IMG/VR virus record: IMGVR_UViG_3300007513_000041
Location: 1 to 60,212 of that record
Direction: 5' to 3' (one strand)
DNA: 60,212 nucleotides
Source: a virus
Below, piece by piece: positions 9,460 to 18,100 of the stretch. Numbering within the stretch: position 1 is the first letter of the stretch; each line of letters opens with the position of its first letter. Position numbers and translations under genes: made by a program. The notes beneath the pieces are model-generated. The model worked only from the letters and a program-made list of their open reading frames with translations, was not told the DNA's origin and made no database searches.

Positions 9460-9972
9460 ATGACAGATGAATTATTTAAAATAAAACCTGTGGGTGTTAA
9501 GAGTAAGGTAGTAATGGATAAACGCAAGGTCGTATCACCTTACAACTCTGCAAAGCATTTCAAAACAGCAAACCTCCCTGCGTATTGTAATCAGTGTGTT
9601 TACAGGTCTATGGAGTCTGGTGGTAATGATAAATGTCCAAAATATGAAGTTGACGCAGTATGTGCAATAAGAGAAGACTTTCTAAAGTTTATTAGTGAAA
9701 TGGATACCAGAAATCCAGAAGATATAAAATCGATGTTAGACCTCTTGGCTAAATTATCACTTGAAAATGTACTCATGGCTCTAACAGAGGCTAAAATGGA
9801 TGGTAATATACCTGACAGAAATACCAAGAGTGAAATAAACACACTACTTAACATAGTGAAATCAATAACAGATTTAAACAGCAAGATAGTTATGACCGAA
9901 GAAACTAAACTAAACAAGAAGGGAGATATAGAAAGTATATTTAAACAGATAAAGGCTCAGAGGTCTGAATAA
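9460..9972 (+). CDS. Zinc-motif protein upstream of TerL, candidate small terminase
   Basis: 170 residues. Four cysteines (CNQC at about 43-46, CPKY, DAVCA) form a likely metal site near residues 43-70; the rest is helical, with a lysine-rich C-terminus. It is the largest ORF directly before TerL apart from tiny genes, so by gene order it could be the small terminase subunit. No helix-turn-helix is clearly visible, so this is positional inference only. The next gene begins at its stop (TAATG). Confidence 0.5.
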   Translation: MTDELFKIKPVGVKSKVVMDKRKVVSPYNSAKHFKTANLPAYCNQCVYRSMESGGNDKCPKYEVDAVCAIREDFLKFISEMDTRNPEDIKSMLDLLAKLSLENVLMALTEAKMDGNIPDRNTKSEINTLLNIVKSITDLNSKIVMTEETKLNKKGDIESIFKQIKAQRSE

Positions 9973-10139
9973 TGTTTGATCAGTATTTTTTAGAGATATT
10001 ATGTGTGTGTTATCTTGTTGGTGGTATAACAATAGGTTACTATTTTAAATCATGGCGAGATAGAAATAAAAACAGTAAAACTGGTACAGGTAGATGGGAT
10101 TATAAAGATAGACATTTAGGAGATGGTGAATTTAAATGA
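9972..10139 (+). CDS. Small single-pass membrane protein
   Basis: 55 residues: a hydrophobic N-terminal segment (about residues 6-24, with LEILCVCYLVGG) followed by a charged basic tail. It starts in the TAATG overlap with the upstream gene and overlaps the next ORF by 4 nt (ATGA). Function unknown. Confidence 0.5.
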   Translation: MFDQYFLEILCVCYLVGGITIGYYFKSWRDRNKNSKTGTGRWDYKDRHLGDGEFK

Positions 10140-10249
10140 ATAAACCATATGATATACGTCATTGTATTCACTGTGGTAAGGAGTTTTGTTGCACAGATGA
10201 AGTAATACTACATATAAAATCAAGACACATGGTGATAGGAAGTGGATAA
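10136..10249 (+). CDS. C2H2-type zinc finger microprotein
   Basis: 37 residues with CIHCGKEF and a following H-x5-H pair (HIKSRH), a compact C2H2-like finger. Coupled by ATGA overlap to the upstream membrane protein. Possibly a DNA- or protein-binding accessory; role unknown. Confidence 0.5.
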   Translation: MNKPYDIRHCIHCGKEFCCTDEVILHIKSRHMVIGSG

Positions 10250-10355
10250 ATTATCAGAATATAAGAATGGACATTGTTTGAAATGTGGGTGTTATTTTCA
10301 AGTATCAGACGAAGTAGTAAAGGCAGTAGGGTGTGAATGTGATTGTCATGAATGA
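10242..10355 (+). CDS. Cysteine-rich zinc microprotein (GTG start)
   Basis: 37 residues from a GTG inside the end of the previous gene. It carries CLKCGC, then CECDC and a final H. This is the second finger protein in a row before TerL. Start codon choice is uncertain. Confidence 0.4.
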   Translation: MDKLSEYKNGHCLKCGCYFQVSDEVVKAVGCECDCHE

Positions 10356-10515
10356 TTTAGAAAGACATTTAGAAGAGTATAAGAAATATGAGTTGGAGTT
10401 AAATAAAAATATAGAAGTTGAAAAAGATCCACAACAACTATACTGGTTTAAAAACAGATTGAAATCTGTAACCAACAGAATAAGAGATGTAGAATACGAG
10501 ATAAAAAATGGCTAG
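10348..10515 (+). CDS. Small coiled-coil protein upstream of TerL
   Basis: 55 residues from the ATG at 10348 (a GTG at 10333 is possible). Almost entirely one charged helix (LERHLEEYKKYELELNKN, then RLKSVTNRIRDVEYEIKNG). It overlaps TerL by 8 nt. A short helical protein next to TerL could be a terminase partner, but no motif proves this. Confidence 0.5.
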   Translation: MNDLERHLEEYKKYELELNKNIEVEKDPQQLYWFKNRLKSVTNRIRDVEYEIKNG

Positions 10516-11890
10516 ACCAAATAAAGAAGTATTGGAAGAAAGGGAAAACTTTCTACAAACAATAGCTGACTGTGCCAACAGTCCTAGTAAATTCAGCGAG
10601 GTGTTCTTAGAACATGACCTATTCCCATATAATAAGAAATATGTGGATTGTCAGGATAGATTCATAGTATATAGGAGTGGAAGACAGGTGGGTAAAACCA
10701 TGTCTACAGCAGTAAAGGCTTGTCATTTTGCGTTCTTTGCACCATTAATGCTTACATCAGTAAAGAATGAATGTGTCATAGTGATAGCAGCACCTACACA
10801 AAATCAGGCTACAATCATGTTTAATAGGATAAGAGACCTAATAACAGATAATGAATTTCTAAATGGGTTTATTGTAAGAAACACACAGACAGAATTATGG
10901 GTTAGATTTTTAGATAATACAGGAGTATCAAAACTAATAGTTAGGGCTACAGGAGAGACGGGTGTCAGTTTGAGAGGTTATTCTCCTCACTGTATAATAG
11001 CAGACGAGTGTTCTTTTATCAAGACAGATATACTTAGGGCTTTCTTACCTTCTGGTTTGGCAACAAAGGCTAGAATATGGTTGACATCTACACCATTTAG
11101 CAAAGCTGGGTATTTCTATGAAGCATGTCAAAACGCAAAACCCAAAAACCCTGAAGGTATGTGGACAGAGTTTCATGTAAAGTCTACGGAAAACCCATTG
11201 GTTAAGGAAGATCCTGCGTTTATAGAGGAAATTAAAAGGCTTACAAAAGAGGAATATATACAGGAGGTTGAGGGAGAATTCCTTGATATTGGTGATGCGT
11301 TAATACCAAACAGTCTTATCATGGAGGCTATGAGTGATAAAAGACCAAAGGGTAGAATGCGATATTATATGGGAGTTGATGTTGCACGAACAGGAAGAGA
11401 CGAAACCGTATATACTATAGTAGGAGTAGATGATGAAAACATCGTTTATCTTGAGGAGGTAGAAGCAGAGTCACAATCTAACGTTGTAGACGTTGCTGGT
11501 AGGATTAAGGAGTTTACACGAAGGTATAATCTGGAAACAATCTATATAGATGAAACAGGATTAGGTGGTGGTTTGGTGGATTTATCAAGAGAACAAGGCT
11601 CTCCTGTGAGAGGTGTTATATTTACCCTACAAGAGAAGGCAGAAATGTATAAAAATCTCAGATTATTATTTGAAAATCATAATATAAAACTCAAACAAAT
11701 AAACAAAATGGTCTATCAGCTCTCGTATTTACGAAGGGAATATACGGAAACAGGTATAATGAAGATAAAATCAGATGAACATGACGACTATCCAGACAGT
11801 TTAGTATTGGCTTGTAAGTCAGTTTATGCTGGGGATGGGTGGTTTGTTCTAAATGTAGGCAAGGGAATAAAGACAGCGATGGGTTTTTAA
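10508..11890 (+). CDS. terL: Large terminase subunit (DNA-packaging ATPase/nuclease)
   Basis: 460 residues. It pumps DNA into the prohead and cuts the concatemer. ATPase motifs: Walker A SGRQVGKT (57-64), Walker B IIADE (163-167), coupling motif LTSTP (192-196). RNase H-like nuclease: D291 (GVDVARTGRD), D348 (YIDETGLGG) and the DDYPDSL acidic motif near 426-431. Length and motif order are normal for the family. It is separated from the portal (40850) by about 29 kb, unlike the usual terL-portal adjacency. It follows several tiny overlapping genes. Confidence 0.95.
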   Translation: MARPNKEVLEERENFLQTIADCANSPSKFSEVFLEHDLFPYNKKYVDCQDRFIVYRSGRQVGKTMSTAVKACHFAFFAPLMLTSVKNECVIVIAAPTQNQATIMFNRIRDLITDNEFLNGFIVRNTQTELWVRFLDNTGVSKLIVRATGETGVSLRGYSPHCIIADECSFIKTDILRAFLPSGLATKARIWLTSTPFSKAGYFYEACQNAKPKNPEGMWTEFHVKSTENPLVKEDPAFIEEIKRLTKEEYIQEVEGEFLDIGDALIPNSLIMEAMSDKRPKGRMRYYMGVDVARTGRDETVYTIVGVDDENIVYLEEVEAESQSNVVDVAGRIKEFTRRYNLETIYIDETGLGGGLVDLSREQGSPVRGVIFTLQEKAEMYKNLRLLFENHNIKLKQINKMVYQLSYLRREYTETGIMKIKSDEHDDYPDSLVLACKSVYAGDGWFVLNVGKGIKTAMGF

Positions 11891-11922
11891 TATTTAAATA
11901 TTATAATGATAAGGTAATATAA

Positions 11923-14496
11923 ATGGCAAAAGTAGCAGAATCAGAACCATTGGACTTGGAAGATGAAGTTAAACCAATAAAGGATGAGATAAAAAAACCT
12001 AATATATTCCTTAAACATTGGAAAAAGAAAGACACACCATACGGTAATGATTATACAACCAATTTCGCTCAAGCACCAGATTCACCTAGATACCCTGATG
12101 AAGATAAGGGATATAAAAGCGAGACATATATAGGTGGAAAAAAGAAAGACCTAGGAGAAAGAGAACCTGAAAATTCTGACAAGTTTCAACAGTGGAAAAA
12201 ACAACAACAAAAATTAGGTAAAACACCTGAAATTTTAAGAAGGGAACAACAGGTGAACGATGATGAAGCAGCAGCAAGTTATATGGGAGATGTTGCACAA
12301 CAAAAGGTAGGAACTAGAGTTAACGATTTATCCACTAATGCAGGAAAATATTTTAAGACTCAGCCAAAACATGTAAGACAACATTATGAACATGAAAATT
12401 ATGATCCAGACTTGGCAGAAAAATGGAAAGCAAAATTAAACAAGATAAGCCAAGTACACTTAATGAACGTAGATGATGAATCTCCACCAACAGAGAAAGG
12501 TCTCACTCATAACGCTGACGCTAGTCAGGCAACAAAAGGTATAAAACCAATAGAAAAAATATTACCAGCAATACCAATGTTAGCTAACATAGCTACCAGT
12601 TTGGCTTCAGGTGGTGGTGACGAAGAAGAAGAAACTAATAAATCATATCACTCAAACTGTCCATATTGTAACGGTAAATCAAATAATAAACAACATGATG
12701 AAAATCCTGACAAGTTTCATGCTTGGATGGACACACAAAAATCATGGTTAGATATCAGTAAAGGTATAGAAAAAACATATGAAGCTATAGAGAAACTTGA
12801 AAGTGCTGATCCGTCAAAAACTCAGCATCAGCCAAAAAGAAGAAGGGCGCACATAATGGATGCAGGAAAACCAGCCAAAGATATAAGATCAAAAAGAGAA
12901 GATACAGATTTAGATTTAAAAAGACAGAATACTGGGGTAGTACCTAAAGGTGATATACGAACAATAGGAAGTTTTGACTCTGCAGGAAACTGGATTAATC
13001 CACAAGAGAGGGAGAGAATAACTCCACCAGAACATAAAATTAATCCAAACCCAAAAATTCCTACAGTTAATGAACCTAGAAGTAAAGCATCTCCAATGGA
13101 TACTAGACCACAACCAGATGCTAGGGATAGAATAACACCACGATTAAGTGGTGGTTTTATTCAAGATCATCCAATAAATCCAGTAAAACCAAAACCAGAG
13201 AGAGAAACACCACAAGGAAACAGTTCTCCTAATCTTAAACCAAAAGAGAGAAAGGGTGTAAAAGGATTTCTAAGTGATAAGAATCCATTCAGTGGCAGGA
13301 AGCAAAAACCACAAGAGGAGGGGTATATTATAGATGATATTGGTAATATAGGCGTAAAGGTAGGAGGAGACAAACCTAATCAAAAAGCACCAGATGTAGA
13401 GGGTAAACCAGTAGATATAGGTAAATCTTTTTATTCTTTAAGAACGAAAGATGGGTATGGATCAGGTGATTTGAGTCTGCAAAACGTAACACCAAACACA
13501 GTAGTTAATGATAAAGAAACTTATATAGGTCAAACAGCAAATAGTAAGCATAGGATGGTTGACAGAAACAAAATCACAAAGACAAAGGTAGGAGATGACA
13601 TACATTTCTTTGTTAATGGAGTAGAAGACAGAGGAGTTGTTGTCAAAATGGGTAGTGAGTATCTTCAAGTTTTTAAGGAAGATGGACATTTTCATGATAT
13701 ACATATAAATGATACGTTCTTTGTAAAGGATATAATAGTAAACAAAGAGTGGGATAAAATGGATGCACCAGAAAGATACGAAGCATTACAAAAAATACAT
13801 GCACCATCACCAAGATTTATAGGAAAGAGTTGGGCTGAATTACCAATAGAGATAACAGAATTATTAACCAAGAGAACCAACACAGGAGCAAGAATACCAT
13901 CAGAATCTGGATCTATGGGAGCAGCAAGTACAGAATTACCACCAAGACATGATAATGAAACACCAAATGTTGAAGATGAGAACACAAAATACTATAGCGC
14001 ATATAGTCGTAAACTATTAGGAACAGGAGCAAAAGGAAAACTTTTACAACAAAATGAGAAAGATCCAAAAAAAGTTAATCAGTTGCTGGGTAAAGAATAT
14101 GATAAAACACAGCCATCACGTTATTTAGAAATACCATCATACCAAGAAAAATCAGATGTAGAGGAAGGAACTTATGGTAATGTAGGTAACACATCAGATG
14201 TAGCACCAAGTACAAGTACAAACTTAGACGTTTCGGAATCAACAGGTTATGAAGAAAGACCACACATATCTGTGGAAGAAGTAGGCTCACTGCCAAGGAG
14301 AGATGCAAAAGATAACGGTGATGACGAGACCAAAGAAAAAGAAGATGATATTAAAGAGCCAAAAGAATCCAAAGATACTCAAAAGGTAGGAGTTCCAACA
14401 GCAAATTATAACACATTTGGAATAACATATTCCGTAAAGGCTAACACTGTTTGGAATAAAAAAACCCAAAGGTGGGAGCAAAAAGATGAATATTAA
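11923..14496 (+). CDS. Very long hydrophilic protein of unknown function
   Basis: 857 residues, mostly charged and low in hydrophobic residues, with long K/E/P/N/G-rich stretches that are probably disordered. Ordered islands: a small CPYCNG motif near residue 245 next to FHAWMDTQKSWLDISKGIEK, and a beta-rich domain near 550-620 (VGDDIHFFVNGVEDRG, then FHDIHINDTFFVKDI) that looks like a small beta barrel. The gene has its own promoter-like box (TTTAAATA at 11894) and follows TerL. Candidates are an internal virion, scaffold or ejected protein. No family recognised. Confidence 0.6.
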   Translation: MAKVAESEPLDLEDEVKPIKDEIKKPNIFLKHWKKKDTPYGNDYTTNFAQAPDSPRYPDEDKGYKSETYIGGKKKDLGEREPENSDKFQQWKKQQQKLGKTPEILRREQQVNDDEAAASYMGDVAQQKVGTRVNDLSTNAGKYFKTQPKHVRQHYEHENYDPDLAEKWKAKLNKISQVHLMNVDDESPPTEKGLTHNADASQATKGIKPIEKILPAIPMLANIATSLASGGGDEEEETNKSYHSNCPYCNGKSNNKQHDENPDKFHAWMDTQKSWLDISKGIEKTYEAIEKLESADPSKTQHQPKRRRAHIMDAGKPAKDIRSKREDTDLDLKRQNTGVVPKGDIRTIGSFDSAGNWINPQERERITPPEHKINPNPKIPTVNEPRSKASPMDTRPQPDARDRITPRLSGGFIQDHPINPVKPKPERETPQGNSSPNLKPKERKGVKGFLSDKNPFSGRKQKPQEEGYIIDDIGNIGVKVGGDKPNQKAPDVEGKPVDIGKSFYSLRTKDGYGSGDLSLQNVTPNTVVNDKETYIGQTANSKHRMVDRNKITKTKVGDDIHFFVNGVEDRGVVVKMGSEYLQVFKEDGHFHDIHINDTFFVKDIIVNKEWDKMDAPERYEALQKIHAPSPRFIGKSWAELPIEITELLTKRTNTGARIPSESGSMGAASTELPPRHDNETPNVEDENTKYYSAYSRKLLGTGAKGKLLQQNEKDPKKVNQLLGKEYDKTQPSRYLEIPSYQEKSDVEEGTYGNVGNTSDVAPSTSTNLDVSESTGYEERPHISVEEVGSLPRRDAKDNGDDETKEKEDDIKEPKESKDTQKVGVPTANYNTFGITYSVKANTVWNKKTQRWEQKDEY

Positions 14497-16528
14497 AAAA
14501 CTTGCAAGAGAGCTTGCAGATAAATCAGCTCCAAGAGAATACCTAGAATCAAAAACACTTCCAGCACGAAACAACCAAAAAGAACCAAAAGGTCAATCTC
14601 ATGGAAGTCAAAGCACAAGAGAAAGAGAGGGTAATATGAATTGGGTAGACGCATTAGAACCTTCACCTTTAAAAGACCCAAGAACAATAGGGCGCAAACA
14701 AGAAGCTGGCAGTCCAGCCGATGCACGATATTTGTATGGAGATGCAACCAATGATACGACTGGATTACCAAGAGGTTTCAAGGGTGATATTAAAAGGGCT
14801 TCAGAAGCACTTTCAAAAGCAGAAAGAATTGCAAGCAGGGGTCTTCAAACAAGAAGAACTGGTGAAAGAGGAGTAGAGGGAGCTAGAGGAAAAGATTGGT
14901 GGAAATATTTTAAATCACGTAAACAACATGGAGATGAAACATCAGATGATCGTAGAGAAGAAGAAATTGCCTTGAATATCAAGTCAGAAGACTTTAAGAA
15001 ATTAAAACCACTATACCAAGGAGATGCAGAAGAGAAAAATAAGGGTAGATTTGATAGGGCAGATACAAGATTAGATGACATAAGCGAGTCAGATTCATTT
15101 GAAGATAAACAGAGAAAGCTACATGAAGTAGGGCGCAGACATGGAGAATATTTGGGTAAGCCTAAAAAACTACCAACAGAAGATCATGAAGGTAAAATGA
15201 TAGGAGATCAAGGAAGAATACAAGAATTATTAAGGAGTAAGTCAGACTTTGACGCTTTGCTTAATGCAATAAATCTTAACATACTTAATTCATATTCAAA
15301 GTTTAGGAATAAGGATGACAGTTTAGATAGTTTTATTGCAAGTGAGAAAAAACGAACTGGTGAAACAGACAACCCAACAAAATTAGAAAAACCAAAGGGA
15401 ACTGTTCGAGAGTCAGCATTGGGAGATTCAACTTTAGAATATCAGTTATCTAGAAGAGGCAAACCAAGTAAACAGGAATCGCGACACTACCAGTTAGATA
15501 GAAGGATTGCTTCGCCTAAGTATGATAAAGAAGGTAAAGTAATACCAAAGCAAGAACCAAAAGAAGAACCAAGAAAGAACCCATATAAACAGGATGAGAA
15601 AGGAAAATATATCAGGGGAACAGGTTATGAAAAACCAGTGACAGGATCTAGAACACAACAAGACCGAACAAGAGGAGGTGGTAAAGCACAGGCACAGCAC
15701 ACAATAAGAACCAGTGATAGACATGAAGGAACACATCAAGCTGGCACACATGGAAGATACGGTTTATTCTCTAATCCAAATACTGACGCAGGTGGGCGCA
15801 AAGGTGTTCATGGAGAGAATAATATTCTTGGAATTGAAACACAAGAGCCATTAGCACCACACAGACATTTAAGAGAACAGGATAAGGAAGGAAAGATAGT
15901 GAGAAATAGATATTCAACAGACCCTACTAATGTAAAATGGAGAAAGGGTGGAAAACCATACGATGAAAAAGATCAGAAAAAGAGAATCGAAGCTGGTATG
16001 AAAAGACTAAAAGCAAACCTAACTGAACTTATGAAAAAAATACAAGATACAACATTTGGAACAACATACGAGGACACAGGTGGACTTACACAAAATATAC
16101 CATCAGGAGAAACATTTGGAGATCAAAGATTTAGGGGTAAACCAGCAGGAGTAAAACATAGGAAACCAAAAAACGAAGAGGAGCGGGCAGAAAACACTGA
16201 AGGTAAAAAACTTCTTGGTGATCAATGGAATAAAGACTTTGCAATGCATTATATATCACCAGACAAGAAAGAAGCAGAGAGATATCAGAATTTTAAAAAG
16301 ACCTTAAAGGCATTAATGATGGCAAAATTATCACCAGTATCATTCAATTATACTTACAAAGGATGGGGTAATACATATGAGAGAGGACAAACAAAGAATG
16401 TGGAAACACAAGACCATTCAAGAACAGGCAACACAAACACTAATCAGACCTACAAAAAAGACAAGGATGATCTCACTATAAAGAGCCTAGACGAAGTATA
16501 CAAAGAGTGGAAGAAAAAAGTTGAATGA
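14486..16528 (+). CDS. Second long hydrophilic protein, with HEGTH motif
   Basis: 680 residues, overlapping the upstream gene by 11 nt. Composition is like its neighbour: lysine, glutamate, arginine and glycine-rich, probably largely disordered. Near residue 412 it has HEGTHQAGTH, an HExxH motif with a third histidine, which could be a zincin-like metal site but is one residue short of the metzincin spacing. The C-terminus ends in a basic helix. It probably works with the 857-residue protein in the particle or in infected cells. Function unknown. Confidence 0.6.
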   Translation: MNIKKLARELADKSAPREYLESKTLPARNNQKEPKGQSHGSQSTREREGNMNWVDALEPSPLKDPRTIGRKQEAGSPADARYLYGDATNDTTGLPRGFKGDIKRASEALSKAERIASRGLQTRRTGERGVEGARGKDWWKYFKSRKQHGDETSDDRREEEIALNIKSEDFKKLKPLYQGDAEEKNKGRFDRADTRLDDISESDSFEDKQRKLHEVGRRHGEYLGKPKKLPTEDHEGKMIGDQGRIQELLRSKSDFDALLNAINLNILNSYSKFRNKDDSLDSFIASEKKRTGETDNPTKLEKPKGTVRESALGDSTLEYQLSRRGKPSKQESRHYQLDRRIASPKYDKEGKVIPKQEPKEEPRKNPYKQDEKGKYIRGTGYEKPVTGSRTQQDRTRGGGKAQAQHTIRTSDRHEGTHQAGTHGRYGLFSNPNTDAGGRKGVHGENNILGIETQEPLAPHRHLREQDKEGKIVRNRYSTDPTNVKWRKGGKPYDEKDQKKRIEAGMKRLKANLTELMKKIQDTTFGTTYEDTGGLTQNIPSGETFGDQRFRGKPAGVKHRKPKNEEERAENTEGKKLLGDQWNKDFAMHYISPDKKEAERYQNFKKTLKALMMAKLSPVSFNYTYKGWGNTYERGQTKNVETQDHSRTGNTNTNQTYKKDKDDLTIKSLDEVYKEWKKKVE

Positions 16529-16733
16529 TAGTATATTTGGAATTGTGGTCACGATTTTGATTTTAGGGGTAGTCCTTGCTGTTAGTGTAGGATCACAAGG
16601 TGGAGTAGACTTTCCATCATATAACCCAAATGGCGCTCAAACTAAAAGTATTGAGCAAATAAAGGCAGATAATATTTCTGAGAATCAAGATGCGTTGAAA
16701 AAATATTGTGAAGCGCTTAATATAAACTGCTGA
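16521..16733 (+). CDS. Small membrane-anchored protein (TTG start)
   Basis: 70 residues from a TTG that overlaps the end of the previous gene by 8 nt; no in-frame ATG precedes the hydrophobic segment. Residues 6-24 (IFGIVVTILILGVVLAVSV) are one transmembrane helix, followed by a polar tail with two cysteines near the C-terminus. Likely membrane-anchored with the tail outside or inside, unknown role. Confidence 0.55.
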   Translation: MNDSIFGIVVTILILGVVLAVSVGSQGGVDFPSYNPNGAQTKSIEQIKADNISENQDALKKYCEALNINC

Positions 16734-16739
16734 CAAGCC

Positions 16740-16746
16740 TTAAATA
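16740..16746 (+). promoter_or_regulatory. TATA-like box for the gene at 16768
   Basis: TTAAATA lies 28 nt before the ATG, the spacing expected for a leaderless archaeal transcript. Confidence 0.4.
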
Positions 16747-16767
16747 CCACCTATATATAGTTATTTT

Positions 16768-16896
16768 ATGAGAAGGGAAGAACCCAAAGTATGTATAGAA
16801 TGTGGCTCATCTTTACCATTCAGATATAAGGGTAGGCAGAAGATATACTGTTCTGATTTTTGTCGTAAAACTTATACAAAAAAAATAAAAAAGTAG
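16768..16896 (+). CDS. Treble-clef zinc finger microprotein
   Basis: 42 residues. CIECG near residue 9 and YCSDFCRKTY near residue 29 form a zinc ribbon/treble clef like those in small nucleic-acid-binding proteins. Basic tail (KKIKK). It converges with the - strand gene at 16901. Confidence 0.6.
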   Translation: MRREEPKVCIECGSSLPFRYKGRQKIYCSDFCRKTYTKKIKK

Positions 16897-16900
16897 GGGG

Positions 16901-17605
16901 TTATAATCCCAATACATCGACCATTATTCGTAGTTGTTCCATAGCTATGTTATACCAGTTATCTGATAATGCTTTCCATGAATCACGATCTGCTTCTACT
17001 TCTGCCTTTTCAGACGTTAGTGTTGAAACCTGTGATTCGAGAGATGATATCTGGTTGTCATATGATGTGGTATCAAATTCCTGTGCTTCTAATATAGTAA
17101 CTTGCTGTGTCAATGAGGAAACCTCAGTTTGCAGTAGTGCTATAGTCTCAAGTGCTGCAGTATATTCTGCAGTTATATCCATGAGTTCTTCCTGTATGTC
17201 TACCAAGTCATACGTTACGGTATCTTCTGATACACCCTGTTCACCACAAACTGTGATAACTAATGGTGTTGTCTCATAAGATCTGTCATAGTATGTATGT
17301 TCTCCACATGCGTTGAACTGAACTGTCCATGTTGGAGTCCAATTATCTATTAGATAACAACTCTCTTCAGTATATGGAACTGCGAATGGGTCGCTTATAC
17401 AGTGTGGTTCTAATTCCTGAACACTGCCATAGTCTCGCAGGTCTGTATTCTCAAACACAACTGAGTCATTTATATCAATAAGTAACTCAGTCTGACTGAA
17501 ACCATTGAGACCAACTTCGACTGTCTGTTCTTCTGCGTACGCAGTAGTGCCTGTTAGGACTACTAATCCTAGAAGAACTGCCAATACTGTTGTTGGTGTT
17601 TTCAT
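16901..17605 (-). CDS. Secreted cupredoxin-like protein with C-terminal coiled coil
   Basis: 234 residues. Signal peptide at 1-24 (hydrophobic LAVLLGLVVLTG then TAYA). Residues 28-122 look like a cupredoxin-fold domain (INDSVVFENTD, WTVQFNACGEHTYYD), as found in many thaumarchaeal plastocyanin-like proteins. Four cysteines (69, 83, 100, 120) may form disulfides. The usual type-1 copper set (H, C, H, M) is not complete: H68 and H103 are present but no clear Met ligand. Residues 135-215 are coiled coil. Likely on the host cell surface. It may be host-derived. Confidence 0.6.
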   Translation of the reverse strand: MKTPTTVLAVLLGLVVLTGTTAYAEEQTVEVGLNGFSQTELLIDINDSVVFENTDLRDYGSVQELEPHCISDPFAVPYTEESCYLIDNWTPTWTVQFNACGEHTYYDRSYETTPLVITVCGEQGVSEDTVTYDLVDIQEELMDITAEYTAALETIALLQTEVSSLTQQVTILEAQEFDTTSYDNQISSLESQVSTLTSEKAEVEADRDSWKALSDNWYNIAMEQLRIMVDVLGL

Positions 17606-17628
17606 AAAAATAGAATGTGGTATAACAC

Positions 17629-17636
17629 ATATAAGT
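17629..17636 (-). promoter_or_regulatory. TATA-like box for the cupredoxin-like gene
   Basis: On the - strand CTTATATG lies about 25-30 nt before the ATG at 17605, consistent with a leaderless transcript. It overlaps the 3' end of the upstream gene at 17639 only marginally. Confidence 0.4.
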
Positions 17637-17638
17637 GT

Positions 17639-18037
17639 TTAGTTTTGTTTTTGTTGATCTGTTACCCACAATAACTGATCGGTGAACTTTGATCTTATTT
17701 GTCCAAATGTGTTTGAACTTATATCAAGTTCTGGATATAGGTCTTTTGTCATATGGTGTGCAACCACAATGTATTGTAATAACACATCTGCTGTCTGCTT
17801 AACACTATCTGCTACATCAACGTCAGGAACTTTAAACAAGACAACTTCTGGTCTTGAAGGGCTTCCTGATCCATATGTTTTTTGTGAGGTTAAAGAACCT
17901 CCTTGTTGTGAGAAACAAGAGTCGTCTGCACAAATAGCTCTAGGCTGTTTTTGGTAATTAATGTTGTTTCCTATCTCCCATGTAGCTCCACAAAGTTTGC
18001 AAGAGCCACTGTATTTTGCTTTAATTATTGCTCCCAT
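17639..18037 (-). CDS. Zinc-finger protein of unknown function
   Basis: 132 residues. N-terminal KYSGSCKLCGATWEIG followed by AICADDSCF gives a four-cysteine finger of a type seen in phage and archaeal proteins (a short strand, CxxC, then a GxxI/N turn). The C-terminal half is helical (ADVLLQYIVVAHHMTKD). Divergent from the matrixin gene with a shared promoter region. Confidence 0.6.
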   Translation of the reverse strand: MGAIIKAKYSGSCKLCGATWEIGNNINYQKQPRAICADDSCFSQQGGSLTSQKTYGSGSPSRPEVVLFKVPDVDVADSVKQTADVLLQYIVVAHHMTKDLYPELDISSNTFGQIRSKFTDQLLWVTDQQKQN

Positions 18038-18056
18038 GAAACAAGATAAATTACCT

Positions 18057-18080
18057 CTTATATAAATCTATCTTTATAAA
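18057..18080. promoter_or_regulatory. Back-to-back TATA boxes of a divergent gene pair
   Basis: On the - strand TTTATATAAG (18057-18066) lies about 25 nt before the ATG at 18037. On the + strand TTTATAAA (18073-18080) lies 28 nt before the ATG at 18101. The two boxes are only 6 nt apart, so initiation in the two directions probably interferes. Confidence 0.6.
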
Positions 18081-18100
18081 CATGGAAAACAAATAAAATT

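Noticed and set aside
14486-16528. Metzincin assignment from HEGTHQAGTH
   Set aside because: The third histidine is one residue too close for HExxHxxGxxH, and the surrounding sequence is disordered; kept only as an observation.
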